NCBI GenBank assembly: GCA_016790695.1
Contig: JAEUOS010000167.1
Location: forward strand, 1 to 60,094
Length of the DNA stretch: 60,094 nucleotides
From: Burkholderiales bacterium
Lineage (GTDB): Bacteria; Pseudomonadota; Gammaproteobacteria; Burkholderiales; JAEUOS01
Direction: 5' to 3'
The translations under genes and the position numbers were made by a program. Shown piece after piece: positions 25,848-34,430 of the stretch (position 1 is its first letter; the number at the start of each line of letters is the position of its first letter). Below the pieces are notes generated by a model that searched no databases, was not told the origin of the DNA, and saw nothing but the letters and a program-made list of their open reading frames with translations.

Positions 25848-28085
25848 TCACTTGACCCGGTTGATGCGCACGACCTCCTGCAGGCGGCGCAGGGAGCGCA
25901 TCACCCGGGCGAGGTGCGCGCGGTCGGCGACATCGATGGCGAATTCCATGATCGCGTAGTTGCCGGTCTCGTCGTCCTCGGTGTGCACATTGGTGATGTT
26001 GGTGTCGGCCGCGGTGATCTCGGCGGCGACCTTCGCAAGAATGCCGCGGCCGTTGGTCACCAGGGCGCGAATGCCGACATTGAAGTGCTTGTCGGGTTCC
26101 GGATCCCAGTCGACATCGACCCAGTTGTCGGGCTCCTTGCGGCGCGACTTCGCGATCGTCTTGCAGTCGTGGGTGTGAATCACCAGCCCCTGCCCCTTGC
26201 TGATGTGCCCGATGATCGGGTCGCCGGGGATCGGCCGGCAGCAGCGCGCGAGCTGCACCGCCATGCCGTCGGCGCCGCGGATCGTGACCGGGACGTTGCG
26301 TGCCTCGGCCCGCCCGTCCCCGACGACGCTTTCGGCCGGTTGCGCAGGCGCGAGCTTGCGCGCGACCACGGCCGCCAGGCGCTTGCCCAGGCCGATGTCC
26401 GCGTACAGGTCCTGACGCGACTTCGCCCCGGCATCGCGCACCACGCGTTCCCAGCGCTGGGAGTCGATCTCGCCCGCCGCCACGCCAAGTGAACGCAGGG
26501 CCTGGCCGAGCAGGCGCTGCCCGAGGCCCACCGACTCCTCGTACTTCACCGTCTTCATGTAGTGCCGGATATGGGCACGCGCCTTGCCCGTGCGCACGAA
26601 GCCCAGCCAGCCGGGGTTCGGCTGCGATCCCGGCGAGGTGATGATCTCCACCAGGTCGCCGTTCTTCAGCTCGGTGCGCAGCGGCATCGGCTCGCCGTTG
26701 ATCTTGGCGGCGACCGTCTGGTCGCCGACGTCGGTATGCACCATGTAGGCGAAATCGACGGCGGTGGCGCCGCGCGGCAGCGCCATGATGCGCCCCTTCG
26801 GCGTGAACACGTAGACCTCGTCCGGAAACAGGTCGACCTTGACGTGCTCGAGGAACTCGGCCGGGTCGCGCGAGTTGCTCTGGATGTCGAGCAGCGACTG
26901 CAGCCACTTGTGCGTCTTCTTCTGCACCTCCGATATCGACGCATCGTCGCTCTTGTAGAGCCAGTGCGCCGCAACGCCGGCCTCGGCGATGCGGTGCATC
27001 TCCGCGGTGCGGATCTGCATCTCCACCGGCGTGCCGTACGGGCCGATCAGGGTCGTGTGCAGCGACTGGTAGCCGTTCACCTTCGGAATCGCGATGTAGT
27101 CCTTGAACTTGCCCGGCACGGGCTTGTACAGGCTGTGCAGCGCGCCCAGCGCCAGGTAGCAGCTCGCCACGTCCGGCACCACCACGCGGAATCCGTAGAT
27201 GTCGAGCACCTGCGAGAACGTCAGGCGCTTCTCCACCATCTTGCGGTAGATGCCATAGAGGTGCTTCTCGCGCCCGTAGACCTGCGCGTTGATGCCGGCT
27301 TCCGGCAGGGCGCGCTGGATGGTCTCCAGAATCTTGCCGATCCCCTCGCGGCGGTTGCCGCGCGCCGAGCGCACCGCCTTGGAGATCACCGCAAAGCGGT
27401 GCGGATAGAGATTCGCGAGGCTCAGGTCCTGCAGTTCGCGGTAGACCTGGTTCAACCCGAGCCGGTGCGCGATCGGCGCGTGGATCTCGAGGGTCTCGCG
27501 CGCGATGCGCCGTCGCTTGGGACTCTTGAGCGCCGACAGCGTGCGCATGTTGTGCAGCCGGTCGGCGAGCTTGACGAGCATGACCCGCACGTCGCGCGCC
27601 ATCGCCAGCAGCATCTTGCGGAAATTCTCCGCCTGCGCGTCCTCCTGGCTCTGGAATTCGATGCGATCGAGCTTCGAGACGCCGTCCACCAGTTCGGCGA
27701 CCGGCGCGCCGAAGCGTTGCGCGACATGCTCCTTCGTGACGCCGGTGTCCTCGACCACGTCGTGCAGGAGGGCCGCCAGGATCGCCTGCGCGTCGAGCTT
27801 CCACGACGCGCAGATCGCCGCCACCGCCAATGGATGGGTGATGTACTCCTCGCCGCTGGCGCGCATCTGCCCCTGGTGCGCCGCTTCGCTGAAAGCGAAG
27901 GCCTGCGCCACCCGCTCGATGTCGGCGGGCTTGAGATAGCCGCCGAGAACGGCGACCAGCCCCTCGAACTGCGCCTGCTTGCCCGGCTCGGCGACGGGCG
28001 CGGCGCGCGAGGCCGCGCGATCGCGCGCCTCTGCCAGATCGACTACGTTTGCAAGCGCCGCGGGGCGGGGTCTGGCGGGTTCCAT
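25848..28085 (-). CDS. spoT: Bifunctional (p)ppGpp synthetase/hydrolase SpoT
   Basis: A 745-residue RelA/SpoT homologue that makes and degrades the alarmone (p)ppGpp. Order: HD hydrolase domain (about 60-210) with intact HDVVEDTG, synthetase domain (about 265-380) with YGREKHLYGIYRKM and GYQSLHTTLIGPYG, TGS domain (VYVFTPKGRIMALPRGATAV, about 425-485), a helical/zinc-finger-like region, and a C-terminal ACT domain. The intact HD motif supports hydrolase activity, so it is not a RelA-type synthetase-only protein. Follows rpoZ and gmk, a standard arrangement. The N-terminal 45 residues are Ala/Arg-rich and not conserved. Confidence 0.96.
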   Translation of the reverse strand: MEPARPRPAALANVVDLAEARDRAASRAAPVAEPGKQAQFEGLVAVLGGYLKPADIERVAQAFAFSEAAHQGQMRASGEEYITHPLAVAAICASWKLDAQAILAALLHDVVEDTGVTKEHVAQRFGAPVAELVDGVSKLDRIEFQSQEDAQAENFRKMLLAMARDVRVMLVKLADRLHNMRTLSALKSPKRRRIARETLEIHAPIAHRLGLNQVYRELQDLSLANLYPHRFAVISKAVRSARGNRREGIGKILETIQRALPEAGINAQVYGREKHLYGIYRKMVEKRLTFSQVLDIYGFRVVVPDVASCYLALGALHSLYKPVPGKFKDYIAIPKVNGYQSLHTTLIGPYGTPVEMQIRTAEMHRIAEAGVAAHWLYKSDDASISEVQKKTHKWLQSLLDIQSNSRDPAEFLEHVKVDLFPDEVYVFTPKGRIMALPRGATAVDFAYMVHTDVGDQTVAAKINGEPMPLRTELKNGDLVEIITSPGSQPNPGWLGFVRTGKARAHIRHYMKTVKYEESVGLGQRLLGQALRSLGVAAGEIDSQRWERVVRDAGAKSRQDLYADIGLGKRLAAVVARKLAPAQPAESVVGDGRAEARNVPVTIRGADGMAVQLARCCRPIPGDPIIGHISKGQGLVIHTHDCKTIAKSRRKEPDNWVDVDWDPEPDKHFNVGIRALVTNGRGILAKVAAEITAADTNITNVHTEDDETGNYAIMEFAIDVADRAHLARVMRSLRRLQEVVRINRVK

Positions 28086-28113
28086 CGAGCAAGCACCACG
28101 CCAGCGCCCGGCG

Positions 28114-28320
28114 TCAGGACTTCACGTGCTTGAGCATCTCCAGGCCGACGTGGCCGGAAGCGATCTCGCGCAGCGCGGTGACGGTGTGCTTGTCGCGCCC
28201 GCCCTCGAGGCGCGGCGAGGCGCCCTGCGCGAGCTGCCGTGCGCGGTAGGTCGCCGCGAGCGTGAGTTGAAACCGGTTGGGAATCTTCTGCAGGCAGTCT
28301 TCGACGGTGATTCTGGCCAT
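28114..28320 (-). CDS. rpoZ: RNA polymerase omega subunit
   Basis: A 68-residue subunit that helps assemble the beta' subunit and forms part of the ppGpp-binding site 1 of RNA polymerase. [23 protein letters not shown] is split by its conserved parts ARITVEDCL and [14 protein letters not shown] is also typical. It lies 21 bases after gmk and 28 before spoT; the gmk-rpoZ-spoT grouping is common. Confidence 0.97.
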   Translation of the reverse strand: MARITVEDCLQKIPNRFQLTLAATYRARQLAQGASPRLEGGRDKHTVTALREIASGHVGLEMLKHVKS

Positions 28321-28341
28321 GGCGGATTTCTTTGTACGACC

Positions 28342-28962
28342 CTAGGGAAGGCGGATACCGAGTTCGGCGAACAGCGCGCCTTCGGTCGACGCCACCTGCG
28401 CGAGCCGCTGCCGACTGGCGATCACGACGGCCTGCATGCGCTTGAGCGCCTCGGAAAAATCTGAATTGATAATAACATAGTCGAACTGCACCGCATTTCG
28501 CATTTCCTGCCGTGCCGCTGCCAGGCGGCGCCGCACCACCTCGTCGGTCTCGGTGCCGCGCGCGCGCAGGCGCCGCTCGAGTTCGGCGAGCGAGGGCGGC
28601 AGGATGAAGATCGAGACCGCACCGGCGAACACCGCGCGCAGTTGCGCGGCGCCCTGGCAGTCGATCTCGAAGATGACGTCGCGCCCGGCCGCCATCGGCG
28701 CGGCGACCGCGGCCTTCGACGTGCCGTAGAGATTGCCGTGCACCTCGGCGAACTCGAGGAAGGCGCCGTCGCCCTGCATCTCGAGGAAGCGCTCGCGCGA
28801 CACGAAGTGGTAGTGCCGGCCGTCCTGCTCGCCGGCCCGCGGCGCGCGCGTCGTGTGCGACACCGACACGCTCAGCCCGCGGTCTTCCGCGAGCAGCGCG
28901 TTGACCAGGGTCGACTTGCCCGCGCCCGAGGGCGCGGCGACGATGAACAGCGAACCGCTCAT
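28342..28962 (-). CDS. gmk: Guanylate kinase
   Basis: A 206-residue enzyme phosphorylating GMP to GDP. The P-loop APSGAGKSTLVNALL is at residues 9-23, and SVSHTTRAPRAGEQDGRHYHF carries the GMP-binding Ser, Arg and Tyr. DVIFEIDCQGAAQL is the Walker B-like region, and RRRLAAARQEM contributes the lid. Length is standard. It follows yicC by 37 bases on the same strand. Confidence 0.97.
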   Translation of the reverse strand: MSGSLFIVAAPSGAGKSTLVNALLAEDRGLSVSVSHTTRAPRAGEQDGRHYHFVSRERFLEMQGDGAFLEFAEVHGNLYGTSKAAVAAPMAAGRDVIFEIDCQGAAQLRAVFAGAVSIFILPPSLAELERRLRARGTETDEVVRRRLAAARQEMRNAVQFDYVIINSDFSEALKRMQAVVIASRQRLAQVASTEGALFAELGIRLP

Positions 28963-28999
28963 GCCGGCCCCGCCCCGCCCGGATCAACCGTCGCGTCGT

Positions 29000-29872
29000 T
29001 CATTCAATGTTCTGCACCTGCTCGCGCATCTGCTCGATCAGAAGCTTCATCTCGAGAGCCGCTGCCGAAACCTCGGACGCGACCGATTTCGAACCGAGGG
29101 TATTCGCCTCGCGATGCAGTTCCTGCATCAGGAAGTCCAGGCGCTTGCCGCAGGCGCCGCCGGCGTCGAGGACGCGACGCACCTCGGCCAGATGCGTGGT
29201 CAGCCGCGAGACCTCCTCGGCGACGTCGATGCGCATGCCGAACAGCGCAACCTCCTGGCGCACGCGCTCGTCGTCGGCCGCTCCCAGCGCATCGCGCAGG
29301 CGCGCCGCGAGCCGGGCGTGGTGCTCGGCGACCATGCCGGGCAGCTTCGGCTCGATCTTCGCGACCCAGCCCGAAACCCCGGCGACACGCTCCTCGATCA
29401 TCGCCTTGAGCTTGGCGCCCTCGCGGCGCCGCGATTCCTGGAACTCCGCGAGCGCAACGGCGGCGATCGACAGCGCCTCCGCGCGCATGGCGTCGGCCGG
29501 CGGGCTCGCGTCGGCGAGCACGCCCGGCCAGCCGAGGATGTCGCGCACCGACAGGGGCGCCGCATCGGGCACCAGCGCGACGACCTCGCGGGCAGCGGCC
29601 GCCAGCCGGACCACGGCATCGGCATTGACCGACAGCGGCGCCGGCGCGGACGCGCCCGGCTCGCGCGCCAGCCCGAGCCGGATCTCGATCTTGCCCCGCG
29701 TGACCTGCGCGGCGACCATCTCGCGCAGTGCGGGTTCGAGCGACCGGAAATCGTCGCCGAGCCGGAATACCGGATCGAGAAAGCGCGAATTCACGCCCTT
29801 GATCTCGACGGCGACGGCGCCGTGCGCGAGTTCGCGGGACGCCGCGCCGAATCCGGTCATCGAAAGTATCAC
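29000..29872 (-). CDS. yicC: YicC family protein (putative endoribonuclease)
   Basis: A 290-residue YicC/YloC-family protein. The start is probably the GTG at 29872, giving VILSMTGFGAASRE, since the family begins two to four residues before SMTGFG; a further ATG at 29911 adds 13 residues with no match. NSRFLDPVFRLG, RGKIEIRL and the C-terminal KRLDFLMQELHREANTLGSKS are characteristic. E. coli YicC takes part in degradation of the small RNA RyhB. Located ahead of gmk-rpoZ-spoT and divergent from the Ser/Thr kinase gene across 110 bases. Confidence 0.93.
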   Translation of the reverse strand: MILSMTGFGAASRELAHGAVAVEIKGVNSRFLDPVFRLGDDFRSLEPALREMVAAQVTRGKIEIRLGLAREPGASAPAPLSVNADAVVRLAAAAREVVALVPDAAPLSVRDILGWPGVLADASPPADAMRAEALSIAAVALAEFQESRRREGAKLKAMIEERVAGVSGWVAKIEPKLPGMVAEHHARLAARLRDALGAADDERVRQEVALFGMRIDVAEEVSRLTTHLAEVRRVLDAGGACGKRLDFLMQELHREANTLGSKSVASEVSAAALEMKLLIEQMREQVQNIE

Positions 29873-29924
29873 GTCGCCGTCCGCCCACGCCCCCGCACGC
29901 CTCGGGAGCATCAGTCAATTTCGC

Positions 29925-29930
29925 TACAAT
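29925..29930 (+). promoter_or_regulatory. Possible -10 element of the kinase/phosphatase operon
   Basis: TACAAT is 5 of 6 to the -10 consensus and lies 52 bases before the kinase ATG. No convincing -35 is found 16-18 bases upstream, so support is weak. Confidence 0.25.
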
Positions 29931-29982
29931 GCCTCGATCGGTCATCCATTATAAGAGCAGCGCCGGAGCATCGAGCCCACGC

Positions 29983-30963
29983 ATGGCCGCACAGTCGAAC
30001 TCGGCATTGCCCGAGAACACGATCCTGGAGAATTACCGCATCGCCAGGCCGATTGCCTCGGGCGGCTTCTCGATCGTCTACCTCGCCTACGACGAATACG
30101 GCTCGCCGGTCGCGATCAAGGAGTACCTGCCGGCCGGCCTGTCGCTGCGCGGCCAGGGGCAGATCCTGCCGACCATCACGCCGGAGCACGTCAACCTGTT
30201 CCGCTACGGCATGAAGTGCTTCTTCGAGGAAGGCCGGGCGCTCGCCAAGATCTCCCATCCCAATGTCGTGCGAGTCATCAACTTCTTCCGCGCCAACGAG
30301 ACCGTCTACATGGTCATGCAGTACGAGCGCGGGCGCACGCTTCAGGAACACATCGTCCAGCGCAAGGGGGAGATCAAGGAGAACTTCATCCGCCATGTGT
30401 TCGTGCAGTTGATGAACGGCCTGCGCGAGGTGCACACCAACAAGCTGCTGCACCTGGATCTGAAGCCGGCGAACATCTATATCCGCAACGACGGCATTCC
30501 GGTCCTCCTGGACTTCGGCGCGGCGCGGCAGACGCTGATCGGCGACGCGCCGAAGCTCAACCCCATGTACACCCCCGGCTTCGCCGCGCCGGAGCAGTAT
30601 CGCAATCGCGAGGCGCTGGGGCCGTGGACCGACATCTACTCGATCGGCGCATCGATGTTCGCGTGCCTGTCCGGCATGGCCCCCCAGGCCGCCGACCAGC
30701 GTCTCGAGAAGGACCGCATGCAGCCCGTGGCGCGCACGTTCAAGGGCAAGTATTCGAAGGAACTGCTCGAGATCATCGACTGGTGCCTGGACATGGACCA
30801 CCTGAAGCGCCCGCAGAGCGTGTTCAGCCTGCAGAAGGCGATCGTCGACAACCGCATCCCCGACGCGCAGCGGCCGGGGGCGCTGGCCGGGTTCAAGCGC
30901 ATGCTCGACGACCTGTCCCGGCCGGGCGATCGGGATGCCGAGAAGACCGACACCGCAAGATAG
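29983..30963 (+). CDS. Serine/threonine protein kinase
   Basis: A 326-residue soluble Hanks-type kinase. Glycine-rich loop IASGGFSIVY (24-33), ATP-anchoring Lys46 in VAIKEYL, catalytic Asp159 in HLDLKPANIYI, metal-binding Asp177 in DFGAAR, and APEQYRN in the P+1 region. The usual Arg of the HRD motif is Leu here (HLD), so it is a non-RD kinase, which often needs no activation-loop phosphorylation. It has no transmembrane segment or PASTA repeats. I chose ATG 29983 because the kinase core starts soon after; an ATG at 29929 overlaps the -10 candidate. It precedes a PP2C phosphatase by 17 bases, giving a kinase/phosphatase pair. Confidence 0.93.
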   Translation: MAAQSNSALPENTILENYRIARPIASGGFSIVYLAYDEYGSPVAIKEYLPAGLSLRGQGQILPTITPEHVNLFRYGMKCFFEEGRALAKISHPNVVRVINFFRANETVYMVMQYERGRTLQEHIVQRKGEIKENFIRHVFVQLMNGLREVHTNKLLHLDLKPANIYIRNDGIPVLLDFGAARQTLIGDAPKLNPMYTPGFAAPEQYRNREALGPWTDIYSIGASMFACLSGMAPQAADQRLEKDRMQPVARTFKGKYSKELLEIIDWCLDMDHLKRPQSVFSLQKAIVDNRIPDAQRPGALAGFKRMLDDLSRPGDRDAEKTDTAR

Positions 30964-30980
30964 CGTAGAGCGCGCCGCCG

Positions 30981-31898
30981 ATGAAATTTTCCATCTACCA
31001 GGAGAGCCGCAAGGGTGGCCGCAGGTACAACCAGGACCGCATGGGATACGTGTTCTCGCGCGAGTCGCTGATGATGATCGTCGCCGATGGCATGGGCGGC
31101 CACATGCACGGCGAGATCGCGGCGCAGATCACCGTCGAGTTCGTCGGCCAGAAGTTCCAGCGCGAGGGGCGCAACAAGCTGGCCGACCCGCAGGTGTTCC
31201 TGCGCGACGCGCTCAACGGCGCGCACGCCGCGATCCTTCAGTACGCGGAAGAGCACGGGCTGCTGGAGACGCCGCGCACGACCGTGGTGGCCGCCGTCGT
31301 GCAGGACAGCCATACCTGGTGGGCCCACGCCGGCGACTCGCGCATCTACCACATACGCGCGGGGCAGATCCTGTCGCAGACGCGCGACCATTCACGGGTT
31401 CAGCAGCTCGTGTTGCAGGGCGTGGTGCGCGAGGAGGCGGTGGCGGCCCACCCCGACCGCAACAAGATCTTCAACTGCCTCGGAGCCCACGTGCCGCCGC
31501 AGATCGAGCTGTCCGCCGCGGCGCGGCTCAAGGCCGGCGACACCCTGCTCCTGTGCAGCGACGGCGTCTGGGGGCCGCTGCCCTCGCGCATCATCGCCAC
31601 CGCCTTTCTCAACGACTCGGTCATGCGCGCGGTGCCGGAGATGATGAACCAGGCCGAGCGTCGCGCCGGCGCCGACGCCGACAACCTGTCGGCGGTGGCG
31701 ATGACCTGGAACGAGGTCGACACCGCCGGGCCCGACTCGGTGTCCACCCTCACCCTGCCGGCGGGCGACATTGCATCGAGGATCGAGACCTTCGACCAGC
31801 CGGCCCAGCACGAATACCTTTCCGACGACGAGATCGAGAAGGCGATCGCCGAGATCCGCACGGCGATCAACAAGGCGAATCGCATCGTGATCAAGTAG
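30981..31898 (+). CDS. PP2C family protein phosphatase
   Basis: A 305-residue metal-dependent Ser/Thr phosphatase. Metal-binding motifs are present: NQDRMG (Asp19), VADGMGGHMHGE, and DADNLSAVAMTW near residue 235. HAGDSRIYHIRAG and LLLCSDGVWGPL complete the PP2C motifs. A helical tail of about 60 residues, ending IEKAIAEIRTAINKANRIVIK, follows the catalytic domain. It probably reverses the action of the kinase encoded 17 bases upstream. An intrinsic terminator follows. Confidence 0.94.
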   Translation: MKFSIYQESRKGGRRYNQDRMGYVFSRESLMMIVADGMGGHMHGEIAAQITVEFVGQKFQREGRNKLADPQVFLRDALNGAHAAILQYAEEHGLLETPRTTVVAAVVQDSHTWWAHAGDSRIYHIRAGQILSQTRDHSRVQQLVLQGVVREEAVAAHPDRNKIFNCLGAHVPPQIELSAAARLKAGDTLLLCSDGVWGPLPSRIIATAFLNDSVMRAVPEMMNQAERRAGADADNLSAVAMTWNEVDTAGPDSVSTLTLPAGDIASRIETFDQPAQHEYLSDDEIEKAIAEIRTAINKANRIVIK

Positions 31899-31920
31899 CC
31901 GCGAGCGCGGGCGGAAGCGA

Positions 31921-31948
31921 AAACGCCGGCCATGCGGCCGGCGTTTTC
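31921..31948. terminator. Bidirectional intrinsic terminator
   Basis: Twelve-base perfect arms AAAACGCCGGCC (31921-31932) and complement (31937-31948) with loop ATGC. Four Ts end the stem on each strand, so it can serve both the phosphatase gene (+) and the cytochrome genes (-). Confidence 0.78.
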
Positions 31949-31969
31949 GTTCGTCGGGACGGCTGCGCG

Positions 31970-32320
31970 TCAGCGCTTCAGATGCAGCGAGCCGGGGAGC
32001 GCGGACAGGAACGCGGCGATGTCCTCGATCTCCTGCCGCGACAGCGCCGCCGCCTGACCGGCCATGATCGCGTTCTTGCGGCCGATCTGCGACTTGTCGC
32101 CGTGCTTGTATGCCATCAGCGCCGTGACCAGGTAGTCGCGATGCTGCCCCGCAAGGCGCGGATACTCGGGCTGCAGCGACTTGTTCCAGTCGCCGCCGAC
32201 GGCGTGGCATGACGCGCAGACCTGGTCGGCCTTCTGCTTGCCGCGCTCGGGATTGCCGGCGGCAGCCAGCGGCGCCGCGATCAGGGCCGCTGCGACGAAC
32301 GTGAACAGGCGCGCGATCAT
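31970..32320 (-). CDS. Small periplasmic cytochrome c
   Basis: A 116-residue class I cytochrome c with signal peptide MIARLFTFVAAALIAAPLAAA and one haem site CASCH near residue 36. YPRLAGQHRDYLVTALMAYKHG is the common segment of cytochrome c4/c5-like proteins, and a Met in KNAIMAGQAAAL is the likely ligand. Its ATG overlaps the stop of the preceding cytochrome gene by 4 bases. Together the two would make a dihaem pair like the two halves of cytochrome c4, carried on separate polypeptides. Electron partners are not in the window. Confidence 0.9.
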   Translation of the reverse strand: MIARLFTFVAAALIAAPLAAAGNPERGKQKADQVCASCHAVGGDWNKSLQPEYPRLAGQHRDYLVTALMAYKHGDKSQIGRKNAIMAGQAAALSRQEIEDIAAFLSALPGSLHLKR

Positions 32321-32658
32321 TTGGCGGCTCCCTTGTCGGCGCCGCCGTAGTAGGCGGCCAGTTCGGCGATGTCCTTGTCCGACAGCCCGGCGGCGATCGA
32401 GCGCATCGTCGGATGCCTGCGTTCCCCGCTCTGGTAGGCCTTGAGCGCCGCCTCGAGGTACTTCGGGCTCTGCCCCGCGATGTACGGCACGTGGTACACG
32501 TGCGGAAAGGCCATCTTGTAGCCCGGGATGCCATGGCAGCCGATGCACATTGCCGCCTTGCCGCCGCTCTTGGACGCGCCCATGTCGGCGCCTTGCGCCC
32601 ATGCCTGCGGCGACAGCGCCGCGCCGGCCAAGGCGGCCCAGATCAGGAGTTTTCTCAT
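32317..32658 (-). CDS. Small periplasmic cytochrome c
   Basis: A 113-residue class I cytochrome c with signal peptide (MRKLLIWAALAGAALSPQAWA) and one haem site CIGCH near residue 38. FPHVYHVPYIAGQSPKYLEAAL matches the cytochrome c4-type conserved region and HPTMRSIAAGL offers a Met ligand. First gene of a two-cytochrome operon that diverges from the moxR operon. A perfect TATAAT -10 lies 42 bases upstream on this strand. Confidence 0.9.
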   Translation of the reverse strand: MRKLLIWAALAGAALSPQAWAQGADMGASKSGGKAAMCIGCHGIPGYKMAFPHVYHVPYIAGQSPKYLEAALKAYQSGERRHPTMRSIAAGLSDKDIAELAAYYGGADKGAAK

Positions 32659-32699
32659 AAGTGTTCGAATGGGATGGGACGTTCGCCCGAAGCGCGCGG

Positions 32700-32705
32700 A
32701 TTATA
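32700..32705 (-). promoter_or_regulatory. -10 element of the cytochrome pair
   Basis: On the minus strand TATAAT is a perfect -10, 42 bases before the first cytochrome start. The -35 position (GCTTCG) is poor, so an activator may be needed. Confidence 0.4.
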
Positions 32706-32781
32706 GTCCAAAACCTCGCTGCCGAAGCGGGGAATGCGCGGCCGCGCCGAATCCGAGTCGCGGCGGCGCCGGCCTGTACCC

Positions 32782-32787
32782 TATAAT
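32782..32787 (+). promoter_or_regulatory. -10 element of the moxR operon
   Basis: TATAAT is a perfect -10, 35 bases before the MoxR ATPase start. No good -35 is seen 16-18 bases upstream. Confidence 0.42.
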
Positions 32788-32821
32788 CGTCCGGCTGAAT
32801 CCATCCCCGGTGATCACTGCC

Positions 32822-33664
32822 ATGCGCTTCGAAGGCTCCAAGAACTACGTCGCCACCGACGACCTGCGGCTGGCGGTCAACGCCGCCATCACGCTGCAGC
32901 GCCCCCTGCTCATCAAGGGCGAGCCCGGGACGGGCAAGACCATGCTCGCGGAGGAGGTCGCGGCGGCGCTGGACATGCCGCTCCTGCAGTGGCACATCAA
33001 GTCGACGACCAAGGCGCAGCAGGGCCTCTACGAGTACGACGCGGTGTCGCGGCTGCGCGATTCGCAGCTCGGCGACGAGAAGGTCAAGGACATCCACAAC
33101 TACATCGTGCGCGGCGTCCTCTGGCAGGCGTTCGAGTCCGAGCGCCAGTCCGTGCTGCTGATCGACGAGATCGACAAGGCCGACATCGAGTTCCCCAACG
33201 ACCTGCTGCGCGAACTCGACCGCATGGAGTTCTACGTCTACGAGACCCGCCAGACGGTCAAGGCCAGGCAGCGCCCGGTGGTGATGATCACCTCCAACAA
33301 CGAGAAGGAACTGCCCGACGCGTTCCTGCGCCGCTGCTTCTTCCACTACATCAAGTTTCCCGACAAGGAAACGATGCAGCGCATCGTCGACGTCCACTTC
33401 CCCGGGCTCAAGAAGGAACTGCTGAAGGAGGCGCTCGAGGTGTTCTTCCAGATGCGCGAGATCCCGGGCCTGAAGAAGAAACCGTCGACCTCCGAGCTCC
33501 TGGACTGGCTCAAGCTGCTGCTGGCCGAGGACATTCCGGCCGAGGTGCTGAAGTCCAAGGACAGCAAGACCGTGATCCCGCCGCTGCACGGCGCCCTGCT
33601 CAAGAACGAGCAGGACGTTCAGCTCTTCGAGCGGCTGGTGTTCATGGCCCGCGCCGGGCGCTGA
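32822..33664 (+). CDS. MoxR-family AAA+ ATPase
   Basis: A 280-residue ATPase. Walker A GEPGTGKTMLAEE with Lys39, Walker B VLLIDEIDKAD, sensor 1 VMITSNNEKELPDAFLRRC with the arginine finger. ATG 32822 gives MRFEGSKNYVATDDLRLAV, the normal start of this subfamily. Such ATPases usually act with a VWA-domain protein of the CoxE type as a chaperone pair for maturation of metalloenzymes or cofactor insertion. A CoxE-like gene lies 1.4 kb downstream, separated by a methyltransferase and a GNAT gene. Substrate unknown. Confidence 0.93.
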   Translation: MRFEGSKNYVATDDLRLAVNAAITLQRPLLIKGEPGTGKTMLAEEVAAALDMPLLQWHIKSTTKAQQGLYEYDAVSRLRDSQLGDEKVKDIHNYIVRGVLWQAFESERQSVLLIDEIDKADIEFPNDLLRELDRMEFYVYETRQTVKARQRPVVMITSNNEKELPDAFLRRCFFHYIKFPDKETMQRIVDVHFPGLKKELLKEALEVFFQMREIPGLKKKPSTSELLDWLKLLLAEDIPAEVLKSKDSKTVIPPLHGALLKNEQDVQLFERLVFMARAGR

Positions 33665-33678
33665 CGGCCGCCCCGATC

Positions 33679-34428
33679 GTGCTGCGTCGCCTGCTGCGCA
33701 ACGTGGGGCAGGGCGCGCCGGCCGGACCGGCCGAAGACAATCCGCTGCTCGCCTATGCGCGCTCGCCGCGCTGCGAGCGGGTCATGATCAAGTGGCTGCA
33801 CTATTTCGACGTCTATCACAGGCACCTCTCCCGCCTGCGCGGCCAGGCCATCACCTTCATCGAGATCGGCGTGTTCAACGGCGGATCGCTGCCCATGTGG
33901 CGTGACTACTTCGGGCCGCAGGCGCACATCGTCGGCGTCGACATCAATCCCGGCTGCGCGCGCTACGCCGAGCCCGGCATCGACGTCGTCATCGGCGATC
34001 AGGGCGACCGCGGCTTCCTGCGCGAATTGCGCGACCGCTACCCGGGCGCCGCCGCGCTGCTCGACGACGGCGGGCACACCATGCAGCAGCAGATCGCCAC
34101 CTTCGAGGAGCTCTACCCGTCGCTGGATCCCGCGGGCGTCTATCTGTGCGAGGACCTGCATACCTCGTACCTGGCGCCCTTCGGCGGCGGCTACCGCCGC
34201 CCCGGCACCTTCGTGGAAATGGGCAAGTCGCTGGTCGACCGCCTGAACGCGGCGCACGTCGGCGACGACGGCGCCGGGCCGGACGCCTTCACCGTGTCGA
34301 CCGACTCCCTCCACTTCTACGACAGCATGCTGGTGATCGAGCGGCGGGCGCGCGCGGCGCCGGAGCAGGTCACCTTCGGCCGCCTTGCGGACTTTCACGG
34401 CGTTCCGCCCCCGCCGCCCGGAGCCTGA
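33679..34428 (+). CDS. Class I SAM-dependent methyltransferase
   Basis: A protein of about 249 residues. IEIGVFNGGSLPMWRDYFG holds the glycine-rich SAM-binding loop (motif I), IVGVDINPGC the acidic motif II residue, and AALLDDGGHTMQQQI a motif resembling macrocin-type sugar O-methyltransferases. The start is uncertain: GTG 33679 gives a longer N-terminus, and ATG 33784 is the first ATG. I favour 33679 because of its close spacing (14 bases) to moxR and because the N-terminal helix reads as coding. Substrate unknown. It ends two bases before the GNAT start. Confidence 0.72.
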   Translation: MLRRLLRNVGQGAPAGPAEDNPLLAYARSPRCERVMIKWLHYFDVYHRHLSRLRGQAITFIEIGVFNGGSLPMWRDYFGPQAHIVGVDINPGCARYAEPGIDVVIGDQGDRGFLRELRDRYPGAAALLDDGGHTMQQQIATFEELYPSLDPAGVYLCEDLHTSYLAPFGGGYRRPGTFVEMGKSLVDRLNAAHVGDDGAGPDAFTVSTDSLHFYDSMLVIERRARAAPEQVTFGRLADFHGVPPPPPGA

Positions 34429-34430
34429 CG

